This document shows positions 19,230 through 36,945 of a stretch of 64,000 bases of DNA, in pieces. The notes under the pieces were generated by a model. That model was not told the DNA's origin and ran no database searches. It saw nothing but the letters and a program-made list of their open reading frames with translations. The stretch's first letter is position 1. Each line of letters opens with the position of its first letter. The position numbers were made by a program, and so were the translations under genes. The DNA is from Eublepharis macularius (lineage: Eukaryota; Chordata; Lepidosauria; Squamata; Eublepharidae): positions 8,021,001 through 8,085,000 of the forward strand of contig NC_072795.1 in the NCBI RefSeq assembly GCF_028583425.1, given 5' to 3'.

Positions 19230-19614
19230 GGCGTTCCTTTTCCACTGGGTGAAAGCTGCCAGATTCTGTCTTAGCTTGATGGGACATATTCAAGCAGCGT
19301 AAGCCACAGTTTGTTTAAAAATTACAGGGTTACACAAACCCTGATGCTCTACCAAATGTACCTGACAGACCAGTTTTTCCATCGCTTGGTCAGATGGTCA
19401 GCTGATGACCTTCTCTACTGCTTCTGAGCAGAATCTTCTGACGCTATCCTTGTGGCAAAGTACCTCGGTATATGCCACCTGCTCACTCATACTGGCTGGC
19501 TGTGAAACCAAAGCCCATTGCCAACCACCTTCCCCCCTTCTCTCAAGCCACTTTTCACTGCATTCCTCAACTCTTTTCACCCTCAAAAGCCAAGCGTTCA
19601 CACATCTTACTGAC
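18172..19614 (-). other. ABCC5 intron with SINE and (TTA)n tract
   Basis: Contains a plus-strand tRNA-SINE at 18938-19230. The rest (18180-18935, 19235-19614) shows no exon or named repeat. Confidence 0.7.
18938..19230 (+). mobile_element. tRNA-derived SINE, intact reference copy
   Basis: Head AGTTTGGTGTAGTGGTTAAG, B-box-like GGTTTGATTCCCC, body GAAGCCAGCTGGGTGACCTT, tail GTAAACCACTCTGAGTGGGT and a (TTA)n run at about 19171-19229. It gives the uninterrupted form of the SINE split at 6985-7680. Confidence 0.75.
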
Positions 19615-19779
19615 CTGTCCTTGCATCAGCACCATAATCCGATCGGAGCCCAGAACCGTATGCAGGCGGTGAGCGATCGTCAGCATCGTGCAGTCAGCAA
19701 ACGCCTCTCTGATGGTCTCCTGGATCAGCAAGTCGGTCTCTGAATCCATAGCAGCTGTTGCTTCATCCAGGATCAGGAC
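19615..19779 (-). CDS. ABCC5: ABCC5 exon (visible 23): NBD2 Walker B and H-loop
   Basis: 165 bp, phase 0. Reads [39 protein letters not shown] and [20 protein letters not shown] supplies the catalytic glutamate and IAHR the H-loop histidine of NBD2, so the consensus ATP site is intact. Donor CAG|GTCAGTAAG. Confidence 0.97.
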
Positions 19780-24147
<4,368 letters not shown>

Positions 24148-24226
24148 ACATTCCTTCATGTGAGTCCTTTCCAAAGCATCCCAGATTTGTTCTTCACTGT
24201 ACTGAGTGAAAGGATCCAAGTTAGAT
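24148..24226 (-). CDS. ABCC5: ABCC5 exon (visible 21)
   Basis: 79 bp. Reads SNLDPFTQYSEEQIWDALER, THMKEC after a split Arg codon. This is the helical part of NBD2 between Q-loop and signature. Donor TGT|GTAAGT. Confidence 0.96.
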
Positions 24227-24838
24227 CTGGAGGAAAGAAAAAGCATGACAGGAAATGGCCACCAAGTCCCTGCTACACAGACACCTATGGATCCACCAAA
24301 ATGCATACTAAGGACGACAAACATTACCGCTCCCACCCAACCCCCAAGCATGAGGCTCAGAGAAGCTAAACTCATAAGATGTTCAGAATTTAACAGAGTT
24401 GGGAAGAACATTACAGGCAAGAGGTTCAAAACCAGAAAATATCTCTCAAATCTCAAACCAAGATTTAAAAGGACACACGTTCTGGTGACTTTCTGAAGGC
24501 TGCCAGAGAAGTCTGAGCCCTCTAAACCAAACATCTGATTTGATGCAACAAAGACAAGAAAACTAGATGAGCTCACATGCAGAAAACAAAACAATACACA
24601 ACCTTCCACTGTAACGTGCACCTGAATGACAGCCACTTGTCACTGAAAAACTAGAAGTTTAAGCAGCTGTCACGGCCTTAATTCTGATATTTTTCTCCCT
24701 TGCATAGGACAGGAAAGGGAGCAGCATCACAGAACCAGCCTATCAACTTACATTCTAAAGCCACTTCCACTTAAGACTTCCCAGTGCAGTGAAAATCTAC
24801 CTCTCTTGCAGGCAGTTTCTGCTTTGGCTAGTTGCTCA

Positions 24839-27158
<2,320 letters not shown>

Positions 27159-27348
27159 CTGACCCTGTTCTCCCCACAATGCCAATCTTCTCCTTAGGTT
27201 TGATGGTGAAGGATACTTTCTTGAGGACAAGTGGGAGGTTCTCCCGATACCTCATTTCTGCGTTTTCAAAGATGACTTCCCCTTCCTGAGGCCAGTCTGG
27301 AGGGGGGGCTTTGTTCTTAATCCGAGCTGGAGCCTCCAGAGAAAGTGT
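27159..27348 (-). CDS. ABCC5: ABCC5 exon (visible 19): start of NBD2, Walker A
   Basis: 190 bp, phase 0 start. Reads TLSLEAPARIKNKAPPPDWP, QEGEVIFENAEMRYRENLPL, VLKKVSFTIKPKEKIGIVGR then TGSG. The A-loop aromatic is the Tyr of EMRYRENLP, and the P-loop runs into the next exon. Conservation is near complete. Confidence 0.97.
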
Positions 27349-27529
27349 CTTGGAAAGGAGGGGACACAAAAGAGAGTCAGCGTCTCCACTATGAACATTG
27401 TCCTCAAGAACCATTTCCTCTCAGACTGTGGCGGAACAGAGAATTGTGCACTGGAAACAAAAATTGCATCTGAAATCTGCACCCAAAGAAATTACCCGTC
27501 AACCACTTAAAGAACAGATCAATTCATTT

Positions 27530-27700
27530 CTTTACTTCACATAGCCTGCCTTTCTCACTGAGATTCAAAGTGGATCACAGCATTAGGAAAAATAAGGCAA
27601 AAAGGGCCATACAATATAGGCAACAAACAAAGCAACAAAACTGGTTTGCAAAACTAGAGAATCAAATAAAAAACATCATAACCACCCAATAAAAAAGGGC
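27530..27700 (-). mobile_element. LINE 3'-tail fragment
   Basis: CACATAGCCTGCCTTTCTCA and CTGAGATTCAAAGTGGATCA match the antisense LINE tail seen at 905 and 2730, followed by diverged A-rich sequence. Confidence 0.5.
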
Positions 27701-27873
27701 TGCATTTACCTCTAACTGTTGTTCTTCTGTGGTCTTCCGTGCAGGTGCACATTGGCCTGTGCATGAGCAGTCCCCGTATGGGACTGCAGGGTGGCTAGGC
27801 TACCCTGACGATGTTTTGCCTGCAGCTCTTCAGCAATCATGGAAGAGGCTGGAGGGTGTGTAAACAAATACGG

Positions 27874-29262
27874 TCACTTGTCTTGCTTTATTTTGTAGAG
27901 TGCCTCTATTTTCCTAGTTGTTGACAGAATTGAAGGCAGTTTATGACATGAATTGTCCATAATCTCAACAAAGCCTTCGATCATAGGGACGGCGACCACA
28001 TCAGGTGTGTCAGAGTAAATGTTCTTCAAAATGCTGTCTTTTGGTTTCTGCTGAGTGGTTGAAACATCTACGTCCAGTGATTTGGCCATACGGAGCATCT
28101 ATTCTGCATACACTTGGGAGATTAATGTTGGTCGAATCCCGCTCCAAAATACCAACTGTCTCTTCAGGAGATGGTTCCGAAGTAAAGCTAGGGCTATGCT
28201 CAGAACCGACCGCTTCACCCTCCAATTCTGTATCGGATTCATACCTCAAAGTCAATTGATGCCAGGTCGAATCCCAGCCGCACTGGCACTTACCTGGTGC
28301 TGAGTGCAATGAAGCCAGTGTTGGCATATAGTTGGAATAATATTCCCATCCTTGTCGATACCCAACAGGTGAATATGGGAGTAACTATGGCACTCCACGG
28401 TGTGATTGCAGGGGCCGTTCCAAAGAAGTTGAGCTGCATTCCCTACGATGCTCTGACCGTACATTGTCATTCTTCCCCGATTCCGAGGATCTCTCAGGTA
28501 AGTCCACGTCATCATCAGAAGCCAAGAGCTCCTCTATTCTCCCTTCCAAGCCTCGGGTCTGCGCTGAAGGGCTAGTCTGACACCGAGACTTATGCTGGGC
28601 TTGTCTAAGTGTTTAGACTTGTCTTTTCTTTTTTTTGAGGGAGGATTGCCGGAACTCTCCTTGTGCCCTGTCAGAGCCAAAGTTCTGGAAAAATCCTTTC
28701 CGGATCCAGGAGGGGGACAGTCCACCAGAACAACACTGGTCATTAATTGGATCAAAGCCGACGTTTCTCTTGACCTTGAGAGTGGCTGGCTTCGGCTTCG
28801 AGACTGAGCCAACAGATCCGACGGTAGTCTGACAGATATCGGATCCGAAGCTGATGTATCCCTGGAATGGGAGTGTGGCTTCGATCGGCACCAAGGAGGC
28901 ACTATCAGAACTGAAGACTCTGCAACAGTCATCAGATCCGAGATGGACGCTTGGGCTTGTGCAGGCTTGGACTGAATCGAGCGCTCTGCCAGGGCAGATT
29001 TCATTACTGCCGGGCTATTGGCACTGGATATTGCCTTTTCCCAGAGCACAGCTTTTAAATGGGAGGCCTGATCCACTCTGGCTTTAGGAGTAAAGAGCTG
29101 ATAATGCTTGCAACACTCAACAATATGCCCCTCACCTAGACATGCTAGGCATAAAGCACGGCCATCAGACTTCGCCATTTTCGTCCCGCACTTCTCGCAT
29201 TTTTTAAATAATGACTTATCTGCCATCTCGTCGTCTGAGTTCTGAGCGTGTCCAGAGAACAC
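27874..29262 (-). pseudogene. DIRS-type retrotransposon gag relic
   Basis: The minus-strand frame 29262-28534 begins in a zinc-knuckle-like segment with CEKCGTKMAKSDGRALCLAC, LGEGHIVECCKHYQLF, then an SRSRSQP-rich stretch and a KKRKDKSK basic run. Further down, frames 28515-28252, 28327-28010 and 28098-27874 continue the gag, broken by frameshifts; the last reads VPMIEGFVEIMDNSCHKLPS, then TRKIEALYKIKQDK, typical of DIRS-like gag C-terminal regions in tetrapods. No RT or tyrosine recombinase remains. The clade is inferred from memory of family patterns. Confidence 0.55.
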
Positions 29263-29486
29263 AGGCTCCAGCTTCTTGGCTCCTTAACTATATACAAAAC
29301 TACTCAACTACTGCTTTCAAGCTGCAAACTATGAACTCTAACTCTAAATACTAAACTTTAAACCACTAATAAAACTTTTGAACTTTTTAAGCCTTAAAAA
29401 GGGTTTAAAAAGAAAAAATGGCTCTTTCTTGCGGCAGCAAAAAAAAACTCAAATGAGGGACAGTGGAGGCGACCTTGCTCTACCAT

Positions 29487-29665
29487 CACCAAAAAGAGTC
29501 CAGTAGCACCTTTAAGACTAACCAATTTTATTGTAGCATAAGCTTTCGAGAATCAAGTTCTCTTCATCAGATGCATGGTACAGAAATGGTACCATAGTCT
29601 TAAAGGTGCTAGTGGACTCTTTTTGATTTTGCTACCACAGACTAACACGGCTAACTCCTCTGCAT
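29487..29665. repeat. PLE-derived terminal repeat (family 2) with 13-bp duplication
   Basis: Flanked by CTTGCTCTACCAT at 29474-29486 and 29666-29678. A long left unit ends TCTCTTCATCAGATGCATGG and meets a shortened right unit TAGTCTTAAAGGTGCTAGTG, with tail CAGACTAACACGGCTAAC. It lies in the 5' flank of the DIRS relic. Confidence 0.75.
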
Positions 29666-29679
29666 CTTGCTCTACCATG

Positions 29680-29900
29680 TGACCATTCCAGTGGGAAAAT
29701 CCAGTCTGGACCAGTTTGGATGAGGTTCCCCCCGCCCCGCCCAATAGCTTTAAAGCTGAAGAATTTCTGTTCCGAATGGTTGGCCTGCGCAAGCGCAGTA
29801 CCCAAATGTGGGACTGTACTGACGACTGTAGATGAACGTAGGTTTCTATTATGTAATTTTTGCATTACTTAATGTGCCATGTTAATAGTTTATACTTTGC
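29680..29900 (-). other. Possible DIRS 5' terminal region
   Basis: The words GGCCTGCGCAAGCGCAGTAC and TGGGACTGTACTGACG have a related form near 27755-27790 (GGCCTGTGCATGAGCAGTCC, ATGGGACTGCAG). This could be the DIRS terminal repeat at both ends of the relic. The evidence is only shared short words. Confidence 0.35.
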
Positions 29901-30559
29901 TTCATCACTGTGTTTGATCTCTGGTTGGTTCCAGACTTCTCAAGTCTAATCCTATTGCATTGTCTATTGGACTCCAGTACAGTTGATTTTATTGACTTGT
30001 TCTGTGTACAATCCACTTTGAGTCCCAGTGAGAAACAAAAACCATAAATAACACAAATACATATCTGACAAACACCAAGAGCTTTCCAAAGACCAACTGC
30101 CTATTTCTATCAAGCATGGTATTTGGGGTGGGGATGCTAAGCAGGTGAAAGGACTGGCAGGCCAGACCTCATGCTACTAGAATGGATTCTAGCCCGCTGC
30201 AGGGGTGGGGGACAAAAGCAATGGCTGTGGAATTACCAATGCTCTACTCACAAAAGTTTACTTGGGATCTCTCCTGCAACATTCACTGGGGGACTGAAAT
30301 CTCCATCTCAGCCCAAATTGCATTTGAATAAAGGGTCCTACACGAAGAGAAAGAGTGCGTGCCAACTGCACGTGTCCAAGGCAGGAAATGGCAGGTAAAA
30401 ACACACTCAGAGAAGGGCTATCTTCACGTAAGCAGTAAAGGAATATTGGGTTTCTCTGTAAGGGTTTTCCCTGATCATGCAGAAGAAGGCACCTGGGCCT
30501 GCCCTTTCTGCACGGCAGGTGTTTTGTGGTTTGTCACCAGAAGTTAGAATAATTAGAAC

Positions 30560-31029
30560 TAGGGGTGTGCACCTGGAAAATATTCGGGTTTCCCGCTTAG
30601 AAATTTAAAGATTCAAAGCATACTGAAGTGATGGGGAGGGGGGAGGCCCACCCCCACCCTTCCACCCCACCCTTTAACCCCATCCCCCCACCCCCACCCC
30701 ACTTACCTGGTCAGGCTCCAGCTGCCAACACCGCGCTGGCCAGCTGGCTGGCAGAGAGGGCCTTCCCTGCTGCCGGCACCACGCAGCCATGGCCAGTGCA
30801 GCTGGCCAGCAGAGAGGGCTGCCGCTGCTGCCGGATGCCAGCTGGGAGGCGGGAGGGCCTCCTCCTTCAGCCGGTGCCAGGTAAGTGGAAGTGGGGAGGT
30901 AAGGGTGGGGAATGGAAAAGTTTAAAGGGCCCTGCTTCCAGAAGCATTACAAGCTTTGATTTGGTATTTCTGAATCGGGCCTGATTCGGATATTTTACCC
31001 AGACCAGATACTAGAAGCGGACACCCCTA
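30560..31029. mobile_element. Non-autonomous hAT-like element (family C)
   Basis: Ends TAGGGGTGTGC and its inverted form ...GGACACCCCTA. Exact 8-bp target duplication ATTAGAAC at 30552-30559 and 31030-31037. The interior has C-rich runs and a CCAGCTGGCTGGCAGAGAGG-type duplicated segment (30740 and 30800). A related element is at 50381-50575. Confidence 0.8.
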
Positions 31030-31399
31030 ATTAGAACCCAGCAGTGATCTTCCACCTTCTCCTTCTCTGTGCTCTTCTTATGTTTGTTAAAGCTCTATGC
31101 TTAACTGTTTAGGATGTCTGCATGGGTCCCCCCGATGTGGCAGCCTCCAAAGGAGGTTCCTGCCGTGTCCTGCATTTTAAAGTGAATGGGATGCAACAGA
31201 TGCAGCAGCAAGAACCCTCATGCCCGCGTCAGGGGCATTCTCACAGTAAGGCACAATCGACATTTATGATCCTGCTTAATTTGAAATGCACAAGGTTTAC
31301 CAATATTAACATAAAAAGCTGAAGTGGATAGAGGCACATAAAAATAGGCTGACAGTAGCAAAAACACACACAAGACATCGGGGAACTGGCTTTGGATAC

Positions 31400-31489
31400 C
31401 TTGATATAGTGATCAATCCTCTCCACAGAAGTGAAGCGGGCCTCTGTCTCTGAAGCCAGCCTGACTGTGAACTGGAACAAGCCTGTTAG
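31400..31489 (-). CDS. ABCC5: ABCC5 exon (visible 18): end of TMD2
   Basis: 90 bp, phase 0. Reads LTGLFQFTVRLASETEARFT, SVERIDHYIK. It follows TM12 and leads to the NBD2 linker. Using AG|CTAACAG rather than the later AG before GCTTG restores family residues LTG. Confidence 0.96.
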
Positions 31490-32495
31490 CTGGAAAATAA
31501 ATCAATAATATTTGAATCACTAACAGCAGTGACTCTGGTATATGCATTTATTGACTTATCGGGCTTCTCGAACATTGCAATGTTCACTATATACTCCTCT
31601 CATGCATACAGTAATCCAAATGCTTTCCTAAGGCACAATTCAATATTGTACTTTTCAAAGCTTTCAGTTCCTGCTGGTCCTAAAGTTCCTTCAATGAATA
31701 TGAGGCATATTTTTGCTCCAGTAGCAGTAGATATAACAGAAGTTAAACCCCTATAAATGAAGTTGCTACCAGAGCAAAACACTGTGGACTTATGAAGTGC
31801 AACAACTTTACTGTATATGGCCATAGGCCTTTACACGTTAAAAGCATATTTATAGTTCTAAAATTTTAAAATTTCTAAAATTACTATAAAAATTCACATC
31901 CAGACACAGAAATTACATTTCATTTCAACAGACTGCTTTTTAAAGAACCACATCTGCTCTAATTTTTCCGGCAGCTAAAGCAAAGTATTAACCAAATAAA
32001 ATACACAGCCTCTCTGGTGTCACCGCTTCCTTAATCCACATATCCTCTGCATAACCTACTTCACAGGGTTGTTTTGAGGATAAAATGAAGGAGCTGTAGG
32101 CCACTTTGGGTCCTCAACAGGCAGAAAAGTGGGGTATCAATACATTAAATCAATTCTGCAGCACCCTGCCCTCAAAGTTTCCTTTGTGTTAACAACCGCC
32201 TCCCTGCACAAAGGCACCGAGGTTTTCTTTAAAAAAAAACGTATCTGTTTCCTTTCCCCTGAAGAAGCTATATTGTTTCTACTGATGCTATTTATGACAC
32301 ACTCTTGAGCATTTGGAATGCTTGTGAATGTTCTATGACTCCATATCAAGTCAGCCAATGACTCCAGAGAATGGCGAGGGCGGGGGGGGGGGGGGCGAGT
32401 TTTTAGCCTCTCTGTTCCGACAATGATTTTGTGCCGCTGTCGCCCTATTGGCTGCAATTTGAAATATATGTATTTCGAACAAGGGAAACAGTTAC
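31490..32495 (-). other. ABCC5 intron, mostly unclassified
   Basis: AT-rich 31520-32030. 32050-32150 resembles a plus-strand SINE/LINE tail (CTTCACAGGGTTGTTTTGAG, GCCACTTTGGGTCCTCAACA). A poly-G run lies near 32381-32394. Confidence 0.4.
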
Positions 32496-32682
32496 CTGGA
32501 CAGCGTAGGAAATGGCCAGCCCAGCATAGGCAGGGGAAATCTGCCCATGCATCAAGACGATCATTAGCCCCGTGGTGGTAATGAGGGCAATGCTGACAAT
32601 GTCCAGTCTTACAGCAAGCCAACGCATGGCACAGCTGAACAAGAAGAAAGGTGCCTGATTGTCATCCAACAGCTCCTGGTAC
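32496..32682 (-). CDS. ABCC5: ABCC5 exon (visible 17): TM11-TM12
   Basis: 187 bp. Reads YQELLDDNQAPFFLFSCAMR, WLAVRLDIVSIALITTTGLM, IVLMHGQISPAYAGLAISYA then VQ. Two hydrophobic spans of TMD2 are visible. Confidence 0.97.
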
Positions 32683-32823
32683 CTGAAAGATAGGTATGGG
32701 GATTACTGTACTACACTTCAAAGGTTATTGTCTCTTAATTTTAAACTAGCAAATACAATCGTCAGAACCGGAAGTCCAGAAGCACACCAGCACTGCATTT
32801 CAGAGAACAGCAACCACACTCAC

Positions 32824-32952
32824 CTGTGCAGGAATTCCTGTCCTTTATTATAGGCATGGATTGTAGAGAGGCCTTGAATGCTTGACGTGATGTGAGAAAG
32901 GAATGGGGACTGCGTGATGTTGTCCAGGCGTTTTAGCTCCCGAATGAACACT
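32824..32952 (-). CDS. ABCC5: ABCC5 exon (visible 16)
   Basis: 129 bp. Translated from the minus strand: [42 protein letters not shown] with a split Arg at each end. It forms the cytoplasmic loop (coupling helix) of TMD2. Acceptor CTTCAG preceded by a poly-pyrimidine tract. Confidence 0.96.
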
Positions 32953-33067
32953 CTGAAGCGGGGGGAGGGGGGGAGAAAGAACCCCATGAGAGGAGAGCAT
33001 CTGCTGCTACAAAAAAATGTTTATCTAACCAACTAAAGAACCCCACCCAAACCGCAGTTGTGCGTAC

Positions 33068-33221
33068 CTGGATACAACGTGCAAGACTGCGAAAAGGATG
33101 AAGAGGGGTCCAACTGCCACCAGGAACCAGGGGAAGACACCGGCGATCACGCCCACGCAGAAGAACACCAGAATGACATTCTGGATGAACATTTCAGCTT
33201 GGAAGGGCAAGCGGACGTCGA
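33068..33221 (-). CDS. ABCC5: ABCC5 exon (visible 15): TM9-TM10
   Basis: 154 bp. Reads DVRLPFQAEMFIQNVILVFF, CVGVIAGVFPWFLVAVGPLF, ILFAVLHVVS. Strongly hydrophobic; two membrane spans. Confidence 0.97.
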
Positions 33222-34578
33222 CTAGGAGAGAGAGAGAAAGAGACAGCCTTCAAACGAGAGACCAAGCACTAATCATCCAGCCTTGGGGATCCTATTTGGG
33301 TGGGAAAGTAGCATATAAATGTTAAAAATAAAATAATAATAAAAAACATGAACCACTGCATTAATGTTCGTCGTCCAGCCCTCCTTCAGAAATCAAGATC
33401 CCCCTTCAACCCAAAGAACAGAAACTGTGCTCCGCTAGGACAGCCAAAATTTATTCAGACTGAATTGCTACGTGCATTGTCTTCAGTCCACTGGCTGGGG
33501 GCTCTCGGTCACGTTCTGACAGAGCTGCCGTGTCTTTGAAGGACCAGTCACTAGCATGCGTGCCTGGAGAGCAAGAGCACCACACTTCCTTTGCATGCAT
33601 GTTCAGGAACAGCAAGCAGTGCACTGAGAAAAAGCGGAGGGGATGTTTCGTGGACCGTTCTCCTCTCTGTGGTACACCTTCAAATGCTCAGCTTGTGTTC
33701 CTGGAGCCAAGCCCGCTACTGCCTACGATGGCCTTCGCATCAGTGAGGTCGTAAGTCTGGTTGCCTCCCTTCCCACTGCATGACTCTGATGTCATGCGCT
33801 TGCATGTGTGAAAAGTTTGCTGCTCTAGATTACCCTCATTTGCCTTAGCCATCAGTTCTCACAGCCACATTTGTTCGACAGCAGAAAAAGTAGTAAGCTG
33901 ATGTCTGCGGAAGTGCCCAGAAAAATCAAAGTCTACTCAGTAGACTGAAAGAGCACGCTGTGTTTTCCTTTAGGGACCGTACAACTTCAAAATACAAACA
34001 GGGGGGCTCACAGGACTGAATGCTCACCCATTAGCACTTAAAAAAGCTTTGAGCCATGAGATGTTAGTTTCCCGTACTGGAGGTGTGGCAACACCAGGGA
34101 CTCCACCTGAGTGGGGAGTGCAGAGTGAAAGGAAGTGTCTGGCCTGTTGCCCACAGTCCCTCCATCTTTCTGAACTTTGCATTCATCTTCTGTGTTTTTC
34201 ACATAAGCTGTCCAGCTCCTGGGAAGACTGCACTGTTATCTAAGATGGCTCACCACAGCGGCCTTGGGACAGCTCCTTCCTGCTCTCCCACTGACTATGC
34301 CCAGCTGGTTGGGCACCGAGGGTGGGGGGCTTACAGAGAGGGACCGAAACCTTGTATCAAACATTCCATACGTCATTCTCAACAAGAGCCCTGTGTACAG
34401 CCAGATGCCTTTATTGCTTCTGTGTAACCTATGGACATATATACGCTGTAGTTATGATTCCTCATTAAAAAACCTTGACCCAAGAGAGCTTGGATTTCTT
34501 GCTGCAAGGGGGGGAGTCAGCTCCAACATATCCTGTTCTCCATAGACTGACAGAAAGACACGGAGCAGAACTAGTTAC
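33222..34578 (-). other. ABCC5 intron, mostly unclassified
   Basis: Nothing clear apart from an A-rich tail (33295-33345) like those of SINE/LINE copies. 34040-34500 may be a decayed repeat but shows no ends I can define. Confidence 0.35.
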
Positions 34579-34708
34579 CTTCATCCATATCTTTGGAGAA
34601 CCTATTGAGAATCCGTCCGGTTGGAGTGGTGTCAAAAAATTTCATAGGGCTGCGAAGGATTCGTCGGAAGAGCTCATCGTGGAGCCTGGAGGAGGCTCTC
34701 AACGTCCC
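34579..34708 (-). CDS. ABCC5: ABCC5 exon (visible 14)
   Basis: 130 bp, phase 0 start. Reads [43 protein letters not shown]. This is the cytoplasmic coupling region of TMD2, with [17 protein letters not shown], one of the most conserved ABCC stretches. Confidence 0.97.
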
Positions 34709-35099
34709 CTGTGGTGAATGAGGAACAACAAAAAAAGAGGGTTCCCGGGCCTGACAAGGATATTTTGCATACATGCTATGTGGCCAAGCACTACAGCCCA
34801 CAGAGGTAAACTGAATTTGCAGCACACCATGGGCCCCTCTGCCAGCCCCTCCCCAAAGGCTGCTGGAGGAGCGAGAATGGAAAGGTCCAAGAGAATCATT
34901 AAGAGGGTGCAATGGGGTCCCTAAGAAAGGCTTCCAATTTTTTACAGCTGGGATGAAGTGGGGGACGGTGGTACTGAAATGTGAAGGTAGCCTGTCTCGA
35001 AGAACTAGTTAAGAGGCAAACTAAACCACAGGCTACCTCTGCATAGAACGGCAGCCCAAGAAAGAAAAAGCCAACCTGCCCCCCCCCCGACACACATAC

Positions 35100-35246
35100 C
35101 TTGACAAAGACGACACCGCGCACGGCTTTCAGAATCAGCATGACTCCCATTGAGAGTGCATAGATGCTGGCATAGTAACGCATATGGGGGTTGTCTTTCA
35201 TACTGATGCTCACAATGGTTTCATTTCCCAATGTCAAAGTAGTATT
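35100..35246 (-). CDS. ABCC5: ABCC5 exon (visible 13): extracellular loop and TM8
   Basis: 147 bp, phase 0. Reads NTTLTLGNETIVSISMKDNP, HMRYYASIYALSMGVMLILK, AVRGVVFVK. NTT and NET are sequons in the loop between TM7 and TM8, the usual glycosylation site. A poly-C run adjoins the donor (35079-35088). Confidence 0.97.
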
Positions 35247-36162
35247 CTGTTAAAAAGCAAGGTCACATGACCACGAAAGGAACAGGTTTTAGGTCTGCCC
35301 CATTTTGGACAGTCAGCTGACCTCTCTCCTGCTAATAGTTCTTAGCATTGTCTGAATACCTAATGGTTTCAAGCACACAAGTACTGTAAGCAACTGTGAT
35401 GGAGTTTCCACATCACCATAATGCGTCTGCAATAGCCAAGGAATTGGTCAGCAATTTGTTTAATTTTTGTGTGTGTTAGCGGTGGGATTGAGAAAGGCTT
35501 TCTAGGAACACAATAAAATACAGATAAATAGAGTCATTCCCTTCAGGGCAATTTCTTAGATCACCAACCTTCAGGGTGTTAATTCTTTAACCAACATGAT
35601 GTTGGAAAAACTCTCTCTTTTATTCATGTTTATTAACTTGCAGCCCTGCCATTCTCTATCCTTTCCTCGGCTCTTTCTAGATGTCAGAGCAACAGCCACA
35701 TACGATACTGTTCTACTACCAAAGCTTCCCTAGAAATAATTATTAGCAGGTCTTATTAACCAGATCTCTAAACTCACTTTGCGTGTGATCACTATCTGCT
35801 CAGTTGCCTTCTCTCCCAGCCAGAAACAATTGTTTACTAATATTCCCAGATAATTCAAATTAGATAAATTAATGTGAAAAGTTCATTAATCACAAAAAAG
35901 ATGTAAAGTTGCCTCCCATCAGTGTCTTGAGTTATTCGGCCTATTAAGGATTCATTTATTAAAGATTCAGCCTATTAAAGATACAAAAAAATGGCATTAC
36001 CCATTTATCTTACTTAAATTCATAGGATCTGGTGCCTGCTTCAGCAGGTTCATACATCCACAAGCAGAGAAGCTGAATGCCATCAACACATCACATAATT
36101 TGTGAATATTTTCTCCACTCTGTGAAGTTCTATTCATATTTGGTCTCTGACAACTATCAGAC

Positions 36163-36356
36163 ACATGACACCTATCAAGCCTAACTGGACGCATGACACC
36201 TATCAAGCCTAACTGGACACATGACACCTATCAAGCCTAACTGGACGCATGACACCTATCAAGCCTAACTGGACGCATGACACCTATCAAGCCTAACTGG
36301 ACGCATGACACCTATCAAGCCTAACTGGACGCATGACACCTATCAATCAAGCCTAA
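36163..36356. repeat. 28-bp tandem repeat, about 6-7 copies
   Basis: The unit is GCATGACACCTATCAAGCCT followed by AACTGGAC. Copies are near identical; the last has a 4-bp duplication (CAATCAAG). The neighbouring upstream word AGACACATGACACCTATC suggests origin by local duplication. Confidence 0.9.
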
Positions 36357-36470
36357 TTCTCAAGGTTCACCTGGACATGGCAGCCCAGAAGAACAAAAAG
36401 AAATGGACCTGCTAAAAAGTCCAATAAACAGGAGGAAGTTGTGAGACTCAAAAGAAATTTGGGCAGGGGT

Positions 36471-36945
36471 GTCATGTCTGAACCCCATCCATGCCAATTT
36501 CTGCTTTGCTAGTGTCATAACTATTCTTTTCTCAGGCTTTCACAGGTGCTTATCTGTTGGACTGTAACAGCTTCCAGTGCTTATGGCCTTGTGCTCATTC
36601 CCAGACAGTGCGGTGTCTTGCTTCCTAGCAACTCAATGTGATATCACAAATATGTGAAACGTTCTTACACCAAGAGAGCGCCAAAGTATTGTTTACGGTT
36701 GGGAGGGGGGAGAAAGGAGTAAACTAGAATGTTAAAAGAGAAGTTTCTCTCATATGATGTCATTCTTATCAACTTCTACCCATGCTGCTTAGACGTCTAC
36801 CTTGCTTCTAAGTAGTCCTATGGACCTGCATATGGAAATGATCTGATTTCTGAATAAAAGCCATTTGACCAAGCATTTGTGTTTCGCTGCAATGGTCCAG
36901 GGATCTATCTGCTGTATCCTGTCATCCATAGCCTGACCGGGGGGG
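36471..36945 (+). mobile_element. Candidate solo LTR
   Basis: Begins TGTCATGTCTGAACCCC, has a candidate polyadenylation signal CTGAATAAAAGCC near 36852-36864 and a TGTGTTTCGCTGC-type segment beyond it, and ends near CATCCATAGCCTGACC. I cannot confirm a target duplication, so the ends are approximate. Confidence 0.35.

Larger units (their letters stand above)
27349..31399 (-). other. ABCC5 intron with DIRS relic, PLE repeat and hAT-like element
   Basis: Contains a LINE tail (27530-27700, minus), the DIRS gag relic (27874-29262), a PLE repeat (29487-29665) and a hAT-like element (30560-31029). 30100-30540 and 31040-31395 show nothing I can name. Confidence 0.6.

Noticed and set aside
30628..30984. 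A Pro/Ala-rich 118-codon plus-strand frame
   Set aside because: It lies wholly within the hAT family C element and is low complexity.
34030..34560. A possible LTR element
   Set aside because: No TG/CA ends, TSD or clear polyadenylation context could be defined.
36163..36356. CRISPR-like direct repeats
   Set aside because: Units are contiguous with no spacers and the genome is vertebrate; it is a minisatellite.
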